Numbered from the stretch's first letter, positions 18,074 through 27,552 are shown. The stretch is 33,653 bases of DNA from Verrucomicrobiota bacterium (GCA_003220075.1 QHRJ01000004.1:1-33653), one strand, 5' to 3'. The notes: generated by a model not told the origin, from the sequence alone. Numbers and translations are program-made.

Positions 18074-19891
18074 TTACTCCCCGATCCCTATCGACCGGCC
18101 CAGTCGTTTGAAAACGCTCCCCCGCTCCGCCTTTTCAGAAGCAGCCGGGGGCCAGCATTCGACAATCTCGAGCTCTACGAAACGGAAGAGGGTCAAGCGG
18201 GCGAATTTCAAATCCAGCCGAAGATTGCGCGCGATCTGGGCGATGGAGCGAGTGCCGTTGAACTGCGAGGCGAATTGTGCTTCGGCCACCGTAAGCCGCA
18301 GTTTTTGGATACGCTCAAAACCATCGCGCGTATAAGCGGGAATCCAGGCCGGGTCATAATTGGCTTTCTCGGCAACATCCTGCGCCTGGACGAAGCGCAA
18401 TGTGCTCAACATCCAATGCTCGATGTCATCCTCGGCGGGGATGTCGTTGGTGAAATCAGGCAGCTCGCTTGTTTGCTCAAAGGCGAATCGCACTCTCGGT
18501 GCGCTCCATTGTTGCGCGAAAAGTTTTTGCCCATAATGCTGGACCAATTGCAGCGCCGGATCGCGCAAAATCAGATCCTCCCGTAGGAGAGTGATAAACA
18601 ACGGGCAACCGGTTTGAGTTTGAGTCTCTCGCGCCGCAGCCACGCGGTCGGGATCGATGTTTACCAGCGTGACCGGCGCTTCGGAGCAGTAACCCTCGGC
18701 ATCACGGGTCGTCACTAGCACGACCTTTCCTTCGCGAGCGTGAAGATCGACGTTTTCCCTCGTCCCGGCAGAGCGGAGTGTGCCGGTCAACTTTTCGTGA
18801 CCGATTACCCTCAGCACGCGGCTGAAGGAAAAGAACCCGGTATCACCGGAAAAATAGATGTTCGCCAACGCACCGGATTCGAAAAAAGCCGGCTCGGGTG
18901 GCGCGGGGAAGTCCAAATCGCCAAAACCACTGTGCGTTTGCTCGTTTTCCTGCGACGAGGCGGATGCCGGTTCGTTCCAGAGCGGCGAAAAAGTGACTAC
19001 GGAGGTCTCCTCTTCTCCCGGACTGACCACATTGGTAAATTCCGAGCGCACCGCCGGCTCTGCGCCTTCTTCGCGCGATAGGTTTTCCTCGACCACTTTC
19101 AAGAGTGAATCAGAAGTAAACGGTTTATGCAAAATTCCCAAGACATTCTCGGATCTGGCTTGTGCATCTTCCAAATCAGTGCCGAACCCCGACATGAAAA
19201 GGACTGGGATGTGCGCAGTCGACTCATCTTCGCTCAAGCGCTGACTAAGTTCATCGCCTGGCAAATCAGGCAGCAAATAATCGAGCAGGATCAAATCAGG
19301 TTTCTGCTGGCGAGCCGCTTGCAATCCCTCTTGGCTTGTTCCGGCGGTGACGACTTGATAGTTTGCTTCGGTCAGAATCTCCTCGACGAAACCTAATAGC
19401 ATCAGACTGTCGTCGATCACCAGAATGCGCTGCCGTTCCGGCAGCCGAACATCTTCGCCGGACCGTAAGAGGTTCTGCGCCAAGTTTCTGAAATCCGAAT
19501 CCGAAAATGGCTTTCCCAGGAAATGAACGTCCCCCATCCTCTCCGATTCTTCGGGCGGCGAAGCAAGGTGCCCAGCCGTCAAAAATATGGCCTCCGCCTT
19601 GGGATGGCTGGCCCGCAAATCCCCCAGAAGAGCTGAATCGCACGCAGCATCCAGGTCGAGCACGAACAGCTCAACCGGCTCATCTGCGGTAATGCGATGC
19701 GCCTCCTCCAGATCATGGGCCACATCCACCACCGCTTCCGGCGCAACCTCGTGCAACGCACTCAAAATTGATGAGAGCATTGATTCGTCTGGCTCTAGAA
19801 CCAGAATGCGCTCTTCGCGTTTCGTAGTCCAAGCAGTAGAATCTTTCACTGGGAAACAAGCGCACCGCCGCAAGAAATGTCCCGCTGCCAA
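18074..19891 (-). CDS. Response regulator with two receiver-like domains and a DUF4388 (PatA-type) region
   Basis: RILVIDDSLMLLGFVEEILTEANYQVVTAGTSQEGLQAARQQKPDLILLDYLLPDLPGDEL is a canonical receiver; a more diverged receiver precedes it; GFFSFSRVLRVIGHEKLTGTLRSAGTRENVDLHAREGKVVLV resembles DUF4388. Confidence 0.8.
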   Translation of the reverse strand: MAAGHFLRRCACFPVKDSTAWTTKREERILVLEPDESMLSSILSALHEVAPEAVVDVAHDLEEAHRITADEPVELFVLDLDAACDSALLGDLRASHPKAEAIFLTAGHLASPPEESERMGDVHFLGKPFSDSDFRNLAQNLLRSGEDVRLPERQRILVIDDSLMLLGFVEEILTEANYQVVTAGTSQEGLQAARQQKPDLILLDYLLPDLPGDELSQRLSEDESTAHIPVLFMSGFGTDLEDAQARSENVLGILHKPFTSDSLLKVVEENLSREEGAEPAVRSEFTNVVSPGEEETSVVTFSPLWNEPASASSQENEQTHSGFGDLDFPAPPEPAFFESGALANIYFSGDTGFFSFSRVLRVIGHEKLTGTLRSAGTRENVDLHAREGKVVLVTTRDAEGYCSEAPVTLVNIDPDRVAAARETQTQTGCPLFITLLREDLILRDPALQLVQHYGQKLFAQQWSAPRVRFAFEQTSELPDFTNDIPAEDDIEHWMLSTLRFVQAQDVAEKANYDPAWIPAYTRDGFERIQKLRLTVAEAQFASQFNGTRSIAQIARNLRLDLKFARLTLFRFVELEIVECWPPAASEKAERGSVFKRLGRSIGIGE

Positions 19892-19953
19892 CGCGCTCTC
19901 CTAACAATTTATGCTTCTCGGCAAATGAAAAGCATTTTCTCGCTCAACTTGCG

Positions 19954-21411
19954 CTAGCGAACGACTGGATAGCGCCGAGCCAGCTCGCGCCGGCTGGTTT
20001 TGCCGCGTTCATTTACCGGGATCGCCTCCACGAAATAAATGCGGCGCGGCACCTGCCAACTGCTCAGCCGCACCCGACAATGCGTGAGCAATTCTCTCTC
20101 GCTCAAGCCTTTCGCTACCACGCAGGCGGCGATTTCTTCATTCCGACGCTCCGATTCGCGACCGAAAACGATCGCCGCTCGCACTCCCTGGCAGCGCAAG
20201 ATTTCGGCTTCCACTTCCGCTGGATGCACTTTCTTGCCGGCGACGTTGATCAAGTCTGAGCCGCGTCCGACGATCCGGTAACCCCCCTTCGTTTTTTCCA
20301 ACAAGTCATCCGGGGCAAAAATGCCGTGGCCCAGTTTGTCTTCATCAGGCTCGGGGAAATAACCGGCGGCCACCGCGCGACTTCGCACCCGAATGGGCGA
20401 GATCGGATTGTCGGGATCGACCTGTTCAATCTCAACTCCGGACATCGCCTCACCAACAAATCCCTGGACCGGCTGCGCTTTACGGACGTAACAAATTCCG
20501 CCACACTCCGATGCGCCATAAAAGGAGTGGATCTCGCGTCCGAATTTTCCGCAAAAGCCTTGCGCGGTTTCCGACGGCAAGGGCGCTCCGGCCGAAATGC
20601 AAAGCCGTAAATCCGGTAAAGAGGGCGCCTGGGCCATTTCGCAAAACGATTGGTAGAAAACCGGCATTCCCGGAAAAACACTCGCGCGAGTCGCGGCGAG
20701 GGCGTCGATGATCGCTCGCGGCATCCGATCGCTACTGAGCGCAAGCGAAACGCCGCGCACGATGAGCGGCGTCAGCAAATTGCTAAAGCCATAGGAATGC
20801 GAAATTGGGATGACGCCAAAGTTCAAGTCGCGCTGGCTGATGCCCATCGTCTCGCAAATGTTCTCGCAATCGGCCAGCAATTGTTCGCTGCGAAAACGAA
20901 TCGCGCGCGGCGCGGCGGTGGTGCCAGACGTGAGCTTCAGTAGCGAAGGACGCTGGCCCTGCCAGTCGATCGGTCCGGCCGCCACCATAGGCCTGTCATC
21001 CCGAGCGGAGTCGAGGGATCCCGCGGATGTTACCTTAAAGATTACGCAGCGGGATCCCTCGACTTTCGCTCGGGACGACAGGCTTGCGAGAGCAGCTAGA
21101 TTGAAGATTTGAAAAGCGCTTTTTCTCTGTTCCTCCGCAATCGTCTGTTCCAGTGGGAGAACGACAAGTTGCTTCCGCAGGCACGCCAGAAACAACGATG
21201 GCCAATCCGGATGATTGCCGATTTGGATTGCGACCACTCTGCCTGGTTCAATCGCTTTCAGCTCGGCCGCGAAATGCTCGGCGCCCTCCTCAATTTCAGA
21301 AAATGTGCGCGCGACTCTCCCTTGGGCGTCAAAGATGGCGGCGCGATCACGGTTCTTTGTGCGGGTAGCTTCCCACACCTCGAGAATCCGGTCGCCTAAT
21401 GTGGTCCTCAC
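19954..21411 (-). CDS. AMP-dependent synthetase/ligase (acyl-CoA synthetase-like)
   Basis: [59 protein letters not shown] and NERGKTSRREL motifs of the ANL superfamily. Confidence 0.9.
   Translation of the reverse strand: MRTTLGDRILEVWEATRTKNRDRAAIFDAQGRVARTFSEIEEGAEHFAAELKAIEPGRVVAIQIGNHPDWPSLFLACLRKQLVVLPLEQTIAEEQRKSAFQIFNLAALASLSSRAKVEGSRCVIFKVTSAGSLDSARDDRPMVAAGPIDWQGQRPSLLKLTSGTTAAPRAIRFRSEQLLADCENICETMGISQRDLNFGVIPISHSYGFSNLLTPLIVRGVSLALSSDRMPRAIIDALAATRASVFPGMPVFYQSFCEMAQAPSLPDLRLCISAGAPLPSETAQGFCGKFGREIHSFYGASECGGICYVRKAQPVQGFVGEAMSGVEIEQVDPDNPISPIRVRSRAVAAGYFPEPDEDKLGHGIFAPDDLLEKTKGGYRIVGRGSDLINVAGKKVHPAEVEAEILRCQGVRAAIVFGRESERRNEEIAACVVAKGLSERELLTHCRVRLSSWQVPRRIYFVEAIPVNERGKTSRRELARRYPVVR
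20992..21082. repeat. In-frame CCTGTCATCCCGAGCG...CGGGACGACAGG palindromic element in the AMP ligase gene
   Basis: cctgtcatcccgagcggagtcgagggatcccgcggatgttaccttaaagattacgcagcgggatccctcgactttcgctcgggacgacagg; core nearly matches 30761-30857. Confidence 0.93.
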
Positions 21412-21458
21412 TTGCGAATTTGCCGTTTCGCGGCTAGATTTCGTGCTCGTTTTTCAAC

Positions 21459-21683
21459 ATGAAGGCGGACATTCATCCCGATTATCACGAGACTGATATC
21501 GTTTGCGCGTGCGGCGCGGCTTATCACACCCGCTCGACTAAACGGGACATTAAAATCGGGATCTGCGCCGCGTGCCATCCGTTTTTCACCGGCGAACAAA
21601 AATTCGTCGACACCGCCGGGCGCGTGGAAAAATTCGCGCGTCGTTACGGCAGCACCAAGGCCGCCCGCGCCGGCAAGGCTTAG
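21459..21683 (+). CDS. rpmE: 50S ribosomal protein L31 (Cys-containing type)
   Basis: [27 protein letters not shown]...[25 protein letters not shown]. Confidence 0.95.
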   Translation: MKADIHPDYHETDIVCACGAAYHTRSTKRDIKIGICAACHPFFTGEQKFVDTAGRVEKFARRYGSTKAARAGKA

Positions 21684-21686
21684 CTG

Positions 21687-21750
21687 AATGTAGAGGCGCT
21701 CGCCGCGGCGAGCGCCCGCGCCAACGGCTGACACGGCCACCGCTACAACA
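21687..21750. repeat. Intergenic repeat element (tgtagaggcgctcgccgcggcgagcgcc ... ggccaccgctacaac)
   Basis: Outer TGTAGAGGC / GCCACCGCTACA arms and GGCGCTCGCCgcGGCGAGCGCC hairpin; resembles the in-gene repeats at 8719 and 10631. Confidence 0.75.
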
Positions 21751-21753
21751 ATC

Positions 21754-22833
21754 ATGGACTTCGATCTTCTCATTCAACGTAAACGCGAGCGTTTCGAACA
21801 ACTCGAACGCGAAATTGCCGACCCGTCCCTTTTCGACAATCGCAATCGTGCCGGCGAAATCATGCGGGAACACGCGAACGTAAAGGCGTTGCTGGCGAAA
21901 TGGAACGAATTGTCGAATGCGCGAATGCAATTGGCGGACAACCGCGAACTCGCCAATTCGACCGACGCCGACCTGGCCCAAATGGCGCAGGAAGAAATTC
22001 CCGCGCTGGAAAAACGCGTTGCCGACCTCGAACGCGACATGCAGGTGGCGTTGCTTCCGCCGGACGAAAACGAAAATCGCGACGCCATCATTGAGATCCG
22101 TGCGGGCACGGGCGGGAGCGAGGCGGCAATTTTCGCCGCCGATTTATGTCGAATGTACAATCGCTATGCCGAGTCAGCCGGATTGAAAATCGAGAGTATG
22201 GATTCGAGTCCATCGGAGCTTGGTGGATTAAAGGAAGTAATTTTCAAGGTGAGTGGCGAATCGGTTTTTCGAAAATTGCGTTACGAAAGTGGGGTGCACC
22301 GGGTCCAACGTGTCCCCGCAACCGAGGCGCAGGGGCGCATTCATACTAGCACCGCCACGGTCGCGGTTTTGCCGGAAGCGGAGGAAATCGATCTGGAATT
22401 AAAACCGGAAGAACTCCGTATCGAAGTTTGCCGCTCCGGCGGACCAGGCGGCCAGGGCGTGAATACGACTGATTCCGCGGTGCAGATTTTGCATATTCCT
22501 ACAGGTACAATCGTCCGCTGCCAGGACGGGCGGAGTCAGCAAAAGAACAAGGAGAAAGCGCTCAATGTTTTGCGCTCGCGTTTGCTCGAAACCAAACAAC
22601 ATGAAGAAGCGGAGAAATACGCGGCCCATCGCCGAAGTCAGATCGGATCGGGTGGCCGCGAAGAAAAAATCCGCACTTACAACTTTCCGCAGAACCGCGT
22701 CACCGACCACCGCATCGCGCTTACGCTTTACAATCTGGACCGGTTTATGGAAGGCAACCTCGAGGAAATGATTTCAGCACTGCAAGTGGCCGATTTGGCC
22801 GAGCGATTGAAAGACAGCGCGCTGACCAACTGA
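21754..22833 (+). CDS. prfA: Peptide chain release factor 1
   Basis: RAGTGGSEAAIFAADLCRMY, HRVQRVPATEAQGRIHTSTATVAVLPE and RSGGPGGQGVNTTDSAVQILHIPTG. Confidence 0.96.
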   Translation: MDFDLLIQRKRERFEQLEREIADPSLFDNRNRAGEIMREHANVKALLAKWNELSNARMQLADNRELANSTDADLAQMAQEEIPALEKRVADLERDMQVALLPPDENENRDAIIEIRAGTGGSEAAIFAADLCRMYNRYAESAGLKIESMDSSPSELGGLKEVIFKVSGESVFRKLRYESGVHRVQRVPATEAQGRIHTSTATVAVLPEAEEIDLELKPEELRIEVCRSGGPGGQGVNTTDSAVQILHIPTGTIVRCQDGRSQQKNKEKALNVLRSRLLETKQHEEAEKYAAHRRSQIGSGGREEKIRTYNFPQNRVTDHRIALTLYNLDRFMEGNLEEMISALQVADLAERLKDSALTN

Positions 22834-22958
22834 TGTCATCCCGACCGCAGCGAAGCGTAGTCGAGGGATCCGGCGGCGTTAGGATAAAGCTGTCGCAAGC
22901 GGGTTCGTCGACTTTCCGCCTTCGCCAGGCTGAGGCGCAGAGCTCGCGCGGAACGACA
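22834..22958. repeat. Diverged TCATCCCGA...GATCC palindromic element between prfA and prmC
   Basis: tgtcatcccgaccgcagcgaagcgtagtcgagggatccggcggcgttaggataaagc ... gttcgtcgactttccgcc...cgcggaacgaca; same left arm as the 10961 and 20992 copies. Confidence 0.8.
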
Positions 22959-22960
22959 AA

Positions 22961-23833
22961 ATGACCGTGCTCGACGTTCTTCAATCCACGACCGCTTATT
23001 TCAAAAAACGCGGGATCGAAAATCCGCGCTTGAACGCCGAGCATTTGCTGGCGCATTCACTCGGGCGGAAAAGGCTCGAAGTTTATCTCGAGTTCGAGCG
23101 CGATCTCGCCGAGCCTGAACTGGCGCCTTTACGCGAGCTGGTCCGGCGGCGAGGGCAAAACGAGCCGCTCCAACATTTGCTCGGCACGGTCGAATTTTGC
23201 GGAAACATCTTTCTCTGCGACAAACGCGCGCTCGTTCCGCGACCGGAAACGGAGGAATTTGTCGAGTTCCTCGATCCGGAGATCAGAGGTCAACCTTCGG
23301 CCCATAGTGGCCTACGGCCCGGCGGGAAGTCAGACGTCAGAATTATTGATGTCGGCACAGGATCAGGTGTCATCGCGTTGAGTCTGGCGGCGAAATTTCC
23401 CGAAACGGAAATCATTGCCACTGATATCTCGGACGATGCGCTGTTGCTGGCGCGTGAAAATGCCGTCCGGCTCGGGATCGCTAGCGTTCAGTTTCTCAAA
23501 AGCAACTTGTTGGAGAATATCGATCGGAAATTCGACTTAATCGTCGCGAACCTGCCCTATATTTCCCGGCATGATCGCGGCCAGCTCGCGCCCGAAGTTT
23601 TGCGCGATCCGGAAGTCGCCCTTTTTGCCGGCGAGAAGGGCGATGAAATCATTCGCCAATTGATTGAGACCGCGCCGCCGCATCTGAACGCTGGGGGATT
23701 GCTGGCGCTGGAGATCGGGCTTGGCCAGGAACTCGTCCTAATCGACCTTTTGCGCGATAAAAATTACGGCGACATCGAGGCGAAAAACGATTATTCAGGT
23801 AGAACGCGTTTTCTCTTCGCCCGGTATGGATAA
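22961..23833 (+). CDS. prmC: Peptide chain release factor N(5)-glutamine methyltransferase
   Basis: IIDVGTGSGVIALSLAAKFPETEIIATDIS, IVANLPYISRHD (NLPY motif); adjacent to prfA. Confidence 0.95.
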   Translation: MTVLDVLQSTTAYFKKRGIENPRLNAEHLLAHSLGRKRLEVYLEFERDLAEPELAPLRELVRRRGQNEPLQHLLGTVEFCGNIFLCDKRALVPRPETEEFVEFLDPEIRGQPSAHSGLRPGGKSDVRIIDVGTGSGVIALSLAAKFPETEIIATDISDDALLLARENAVRLGIASVQFLKSNLLENIDRKFDLIVANLPYISRHDRGQLAPEVLRDPEVALFAGEKGDEIIRQLIETAPPHLNAGGLLALEIGLGQELVLIDLLRDKNYGDIEAKNDYSGRTRFLFARYG

Positions 23834-25085
23834 GATACTTGTGCATGGCGGGAATTCTCTCGCCGGTTCGATCAAGATCAGCGGCTCGAAGAACTCCGCC
23901 CTCCCCATTCTTGCCGCCACCCTGCTGACGCGCGAGCCCTGCACGATTCATCGCGTGCCCGACCTGAGCGACACACATTACATGTTGCAAATTCTCACTC
24001 ATCTCGGCGCCCAGGTGGAACGCGCCAGCGGGATTGTCACCGTCACCGCCGATAAAGTGCAATCGGTCGCCCCCTATGACGTTGTCCGAAAAATGCGCGC
24101 CTCGGTTGGCGTGATCGGGCCGCTCCTCGGGCGTTGCAAGGAAGCAACCGTTTCCCTCCCTGGAGGTTGCGTCATCGGCGATCGGCCGATCGACCTGCAT
24201 TTGAAGGGCTTCGAAGCCCTCGGCGCGGCGGTGCGAGTGGAGGGCGGTAACGTGAAAGTTTTTGCCCCGAAACTAGCCGGCGCCGTGATTAATCTGCGCG
24301 GCAAATTCGGACCGACTGTTCTCGGCACCGATAATGTAATGATGGCTGCGGTTCTCGCCGAAGGCACAACTGTAATTGAAGGCGCGGCGCAAGAGCCCGA
24401 AGTTTGCGATTTGGCTGATTTTCTCAACAAGATGGGCGCGAAAATCGAGGGCGCCGGGACACGACGAATCATTGTCGAGGGTGTTAGCGAACTACACGGG
24501 GCCGAGCACGACATCATTCCCGACAGGATTGAAGCTGGCACTTTTCTGGTGGCGGGCGCAATAGCTGGCAACGGAGTGACCGTCAACCGAGTTGAGCCAA
24601 AACACCTCACTGCAATTACCGAGGCGCTGAGCGGTTGCGGATTCAAAATCGAAGCGAATAAACAATCCATAACCGTTTCACCAAATGGTGCGCCCAAACC
24701 GTTGGAAATCACGACGGAACCCTACCCCGGCTTCCCGACTGATATGCAGGCGCAAATGTGCGCGTTGCTTTCCACCACTGACGGAATCAGCGTGATCACG
24801 GAAAATATTTTCCCGCAACGTTACATGCACGTGGCCGAGCTGAAACGGATGGGCGCCCAGGTGCAAATGGAAGGCGCAACCGCAGTGATTCAGGGGGTGG
24901 AGCGCTTGACCGGCGCGCCGGTAATGGCGAGCGATCTGCGCGCCTCAGCCGCGCTGGTGCTGGCGGGACTGAAGGCCGAAGGAATCACCGAAGTGAGCCG
25001 CGTTTATCACATCGATCGCGGCTACGAACATCTCGATGAAAAATTGAGCGAACTCGGCGCGCACATCGAGCGGGTGAAGGCCTGA
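23826..25085 (+). CDS. murA: UDP-N-acetylglucosamine 1-carboxyvinyltransferase
   Basis: GSIKISGSKNSALPILAATLLT, VSLPGGCVIGDRPIDLHLKGFEALGA (catalytic Cys present), YPGFPTDMQAQMCALLS. Overlaps the prmC end by 8 bp. Confidence 0.97.
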   Translation: MDKILVHGGNSLAGSIKISGSKNSALPILAATLLTREPCTIHRVPDLSDTHYMLQILTHLGAQVERASGIVTVTADKVQSVAPYDVVRKMRASVGVIGPLLGRCKEATVSLPGGCVIGDRPIDLHLKGFEALGAAVRVEGGNVKVFAPKLAGAVINLRGKFGPTVLGTDNVMMAAVLAEGTTVIEGAAQEPEVCDLADFLNKMGAKIEGAGTRRIIVEGVSELHGAEHDIIPDRIEAGTFLVAGAIAGNGVTVNRVEPKHLTAITEALSGCGFKIEANKQSITVSPNGAPKPLEITTEPYPGFPTDMQAQMCALLSTTDGISVITENIFPQRYMHVAELKRMGAQVQMEGATAVIQGVERLTGAPVMASDLRASAALVLAGLKAEGITEVSRVYHIDRGYEHLDEKLSELGAHIERVKA

Positions 25086-25346
25086 AATCGGAGGAAAAGA
25101 GTAAGTGCAGCTTAACGTGTAAGTGCAAGGGGACGGTCACTCTCAGCTTTAAACATATACTTTAACCTTGACTCCAGCCGCACTGACCGTGTAACTCTAA
25201 GTCAATATTCGGGTGTTGCAGGTGCAACATCTAAATGTCAACTCGCTGGGCGCTTGGGCTTTTCAACAGAGTTGACGTGGGTTTAGAGATAGCGCGCGAG
25301 CCTCCGGCTTGCGTTCGATCAAAACAAGCGAGACGCTTCTTTTACT

Positions 25347-25721
25347 ATGGAAACTACTCAACCTCCTCCCGCGCCCGCCTCTTCCGCCGATGTCCGCACC
25401 TGGAACGTGCTTTGCCACGCCAGCGCGCTTCTGGGATTCTTCTTTCCCTGGGCCGGTCACATCCTCGCGCCTTTAATCGTGTGGCTGGTAAAACGCGGCG
25501 ATTCCCCCGAAATCGATGCGCACGGAAAAGAATCACTCAATTTCCAGCTTTCCATGCTCATTTACTCAGTGATCTCTGGTATTCTGTGTCTGGTGCTGAT
25601 CGGATTCGTTTTGCTCGCGATCCTGCACGTTCTCAATGTCGTCTTTGTCATCATCGCCTCCATCCGCGCGAGTGAAGGAAATTTTTATCGTTATCCGCTG
25701 ACGATCCGTTTTCTGAATTAG
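25347..25721 (+). CDS. DUF4870 domain-containing membrane protein
   Basis: TWNVLCHASALLGFFFPWAGHILAPLIVWLVKRGDSPEIDAHGKESLNFQLSMLIY matches the DUF4870 pattern. Confidence 0.85.
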   Translation: METTQPPPAPASSADVRTWNVLCHASALLGFFFPWAGHILAPLIVWLVKRGDSPEIDAHGKESLNFQLSMLIYSVISGILCLVLIGFVLLAILHVLNVVFVIIASIRASEGNFYRYPLTIRFLN

Positions 25722-25748
25722 AAATCGCGCTCTCGCAGTCTGCACGAC

Positions 25749-25919
25749 TCAACGAGTTCGAATTGTGCCCTGCCCGTAGGCCACGCCTACCTCGCCGTGA
25801 ACTTTCCAATCTTGATCAGTGCGTTGCAACATTGGATCGGAGTTCTGAGTTTGTTCATGAGTAGCGCAGCCGGTTTCGAAAATCGCAGCCGCGAGAAGTA
25901 AACAACATAGAAGTCGCAT
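25749..25919 (-). CDS. Small predicted lipoprotein (56 aa)
   Basis: MRLLCCLLLAAAIFETGCATHEQTQNSD: signal peptide plus lipobox. The ORF extends further upstream, but this ATG gives a clean signal peptide. Confidence 0.55.
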   Translation of the reverse strand: MRLLCCLLLAAAIFETGCATHEQTQNSDPMLQRTDQDWKVHGEVGVAYGQGTIRTR

Positions 25920-25955
25920 AAAGTAATTCGCGTTAGCTTGAGAAAGACCAACCCG

Positions 25956-26702
25956 ATGTCGGCGGACAAGACAACTGACCCTTCGACTACTGCGGTCATG
26001 ATTTCGTTCATTGTGCCGGCTTATAATGAGGAAGCCGAACTGCCAGGCACGCTTCGCGCCATTCGTTCTGCCGCCGCCGGTTACGAGCACGAGATTGTGC
26101 TGGTGAACGATGGATCGACGGATGCGACCGGCGCAATCGGCGAAGAATTCGGCGCGCGCGTGATTTCGATCAAGCGCCGGCAAATCGCAGCCGCGCGTAA
26201 CGCCGGGGCCGCTGCTGCGCGCGGCAACGTTTTTATTTTCGTCGACGCTGATACCCGGATCGGACCGGAACACGTGCGGGGGGCAGTTGAAGCGCTCGAG
26301 AATGGTTGTGCCGGCGGCGGTGCGTGGCTGGCAACAGATCGCGAAATTCCGCGCTGGGGCAGAATCTTTTTCCGTGTTTTTACTATCCTGTATTTCGGAC
26401 TCAACCTCGGCGCCGGCGCCTTCCTCTTCACCACGCGGGAAAATTTTTTTGCGGGCGGCGGCTTCGACGAAATTTATTTTGCGGGCGAAGAAATCTTTTT
26501 CACCATCGCACTGAAACGCCTGGGAGAATTCAGACTATTGCGCGAACCAGCCATGACCTCGGGCCGAAAACTGCGGATGTATTCAGGCTGGAAAATTTTT
26601 ACCCGCTCTCTTTCTTTGATTTCCGGCGGCCCGCGTGGAGTAATGTCGCGGAAAAAGCTCGACATGTGGTATGGTGGCGATCGCGAGAAACACATCGGCT
26701 AA
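25956..26702 (+). CDS. Glycosyltransferase family 2
   Basis: ISFIVPAYNEEAELPGTLRAI, IVLVNDGSTDATGAIG and FVDADTRI motifs. Confidence 0.9.
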   Translation: MSADKTTDPSTTAVMISFIVPAYNEEAELPGTLRAIRSAAAGYEHEIVLVNDGSTDATGAIGEEFGARVISIKRRQIAAARNAGAAAARGNVFIFVDADTRIGPEHVRGAVEALENGCAGGGAWLATDREIPRWGRIFFRVFTILYFGLNLGAGAFLFTTRENFFAGGGFDEIYFAGEEIFFTIALKRLGEFRLLREPAMTSGRKLRMYSGWKIFTRSLSLISGGPRGVMSRKKLDMWYGGDREKHIG

Positions 26703-26770
26703 GGTGCGGAAGATAGTGGTCAGGCCCGACTCGCCCGTGTATTCTCGCGGGATCTAACCGCAAAAAACCT

Positions 26771-27031
26771 ATGCTTAACATCATTTGGCACATCATTGTT
26801 GGTTTCGTTGTCGGTCTGGTCGCACGCGCCGTCATGCCGGGCGCACAATCCATGGGACTAATCAAAACGACCCTGCTCGGGATCGTAGGCGGCATTCTCG
26901 GTGGATTAATTGCGCGGCTCTTCTCCAAGCCAGAGCCCGGCTCGGCCTTTCATCCGGCCGGGTTCATCATGTCAGTCATCGGCGCCGTTATTGTCCTCTT
27001 TCTTTGGACGCGATTGGCGCCGGCCGGGTAA
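26771..27031 (+). CDS. GlsB/YeaQ/YmgE family stress-response membrane protein
   Basis: IIVGFVVGLVARAVMPGAQSMGLIKTTLLGIVGGILGGLIARLF typical of the family. Confidence 0.88.
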   Translation: MLNIIWHIIVGFVVGLVARAVMPGAQSMGLIKTTLLGIVGGILGGLIARLFSKPEPGSAFHPAGFIMSVIGAVIVLFLWTRLAPAG

Positions 27032-27032
27032 G

Positions 27033-27461
27033 TTGGAAGCAAAGATACGCGATTTCACAAACGACGAGGAAGTGCGCGAATTGGTGCGCGCCTTCGAGGA
27101 AGCGACGATTCTGCCTTCGCAATTCCACCATTGCGCCCATATCGCGGTGGCTTTGACTTATCTGGCTGAAGCCCCGCTCGATGATGCGACGGTGCGAATG
27201 CGGCAGACCCTGCAAACATTCACGCTACGCCACGGGGTCAATGTTTATCACGAAACCGTGACGCGCTTTTGGATGAAGCTGCTCGACCATCTCGCGACAA
27301 CTCATTACCGCGGCATGCCATTGTGGCGCCGGATCAATTTGATCGTGGAACGCTGGGCCGTGGCCGACCCGATCGCTGCGCATTATTCGCGCAGCGTTAT
27401 CAGTTCGCGCGCTGCCCGCGAAACGTGGATCGCGCCGGATCGGTTGCCGCTGCCGTTCTAA
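27033..27461 (+). CDS. Conserved hypothetical protein (TTG start suggested)
   Basis: LEAKIRDFTNDEEVRELVRAFEEATILPSQFHHCAHIAVALTYL...; ORF open from 26910, but the upstream part overlaps the YeaQ-like gene. Confidence 0.6.
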   Translation: MEAKIRDFTNDEEVRELVRAFEEATILPSQFHHCAHIAVALTYLAEAPLDDATVRMRQTLQTFTLRHGVNVYHETVTRFWMKLLDHLATTHYRGMPLWRRINLIVERWAVADPIAAHYSRSVISSRAARETWIAPDRLPLPF

Positions 27462-27481
27462 CTTGGGGCGTGTTTCAGGCA

Positions 27482-27552
27482 ATGGAGGCGGAGCTCTGGA
27501 CATCGGGACCGCGGTCCGCTCGGACCGGGCTCGCAGGAACTCGCCCCTCCAT
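27482..27552. repeat. Palindromic intergenic element, ATGGAGGCG...CGCCCCTCCAT type
   Basis: Outer ATGGAGG/CCTCCAT arms and inner GGTCCGctCGGACC hairpin. Confidence 0.8.
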
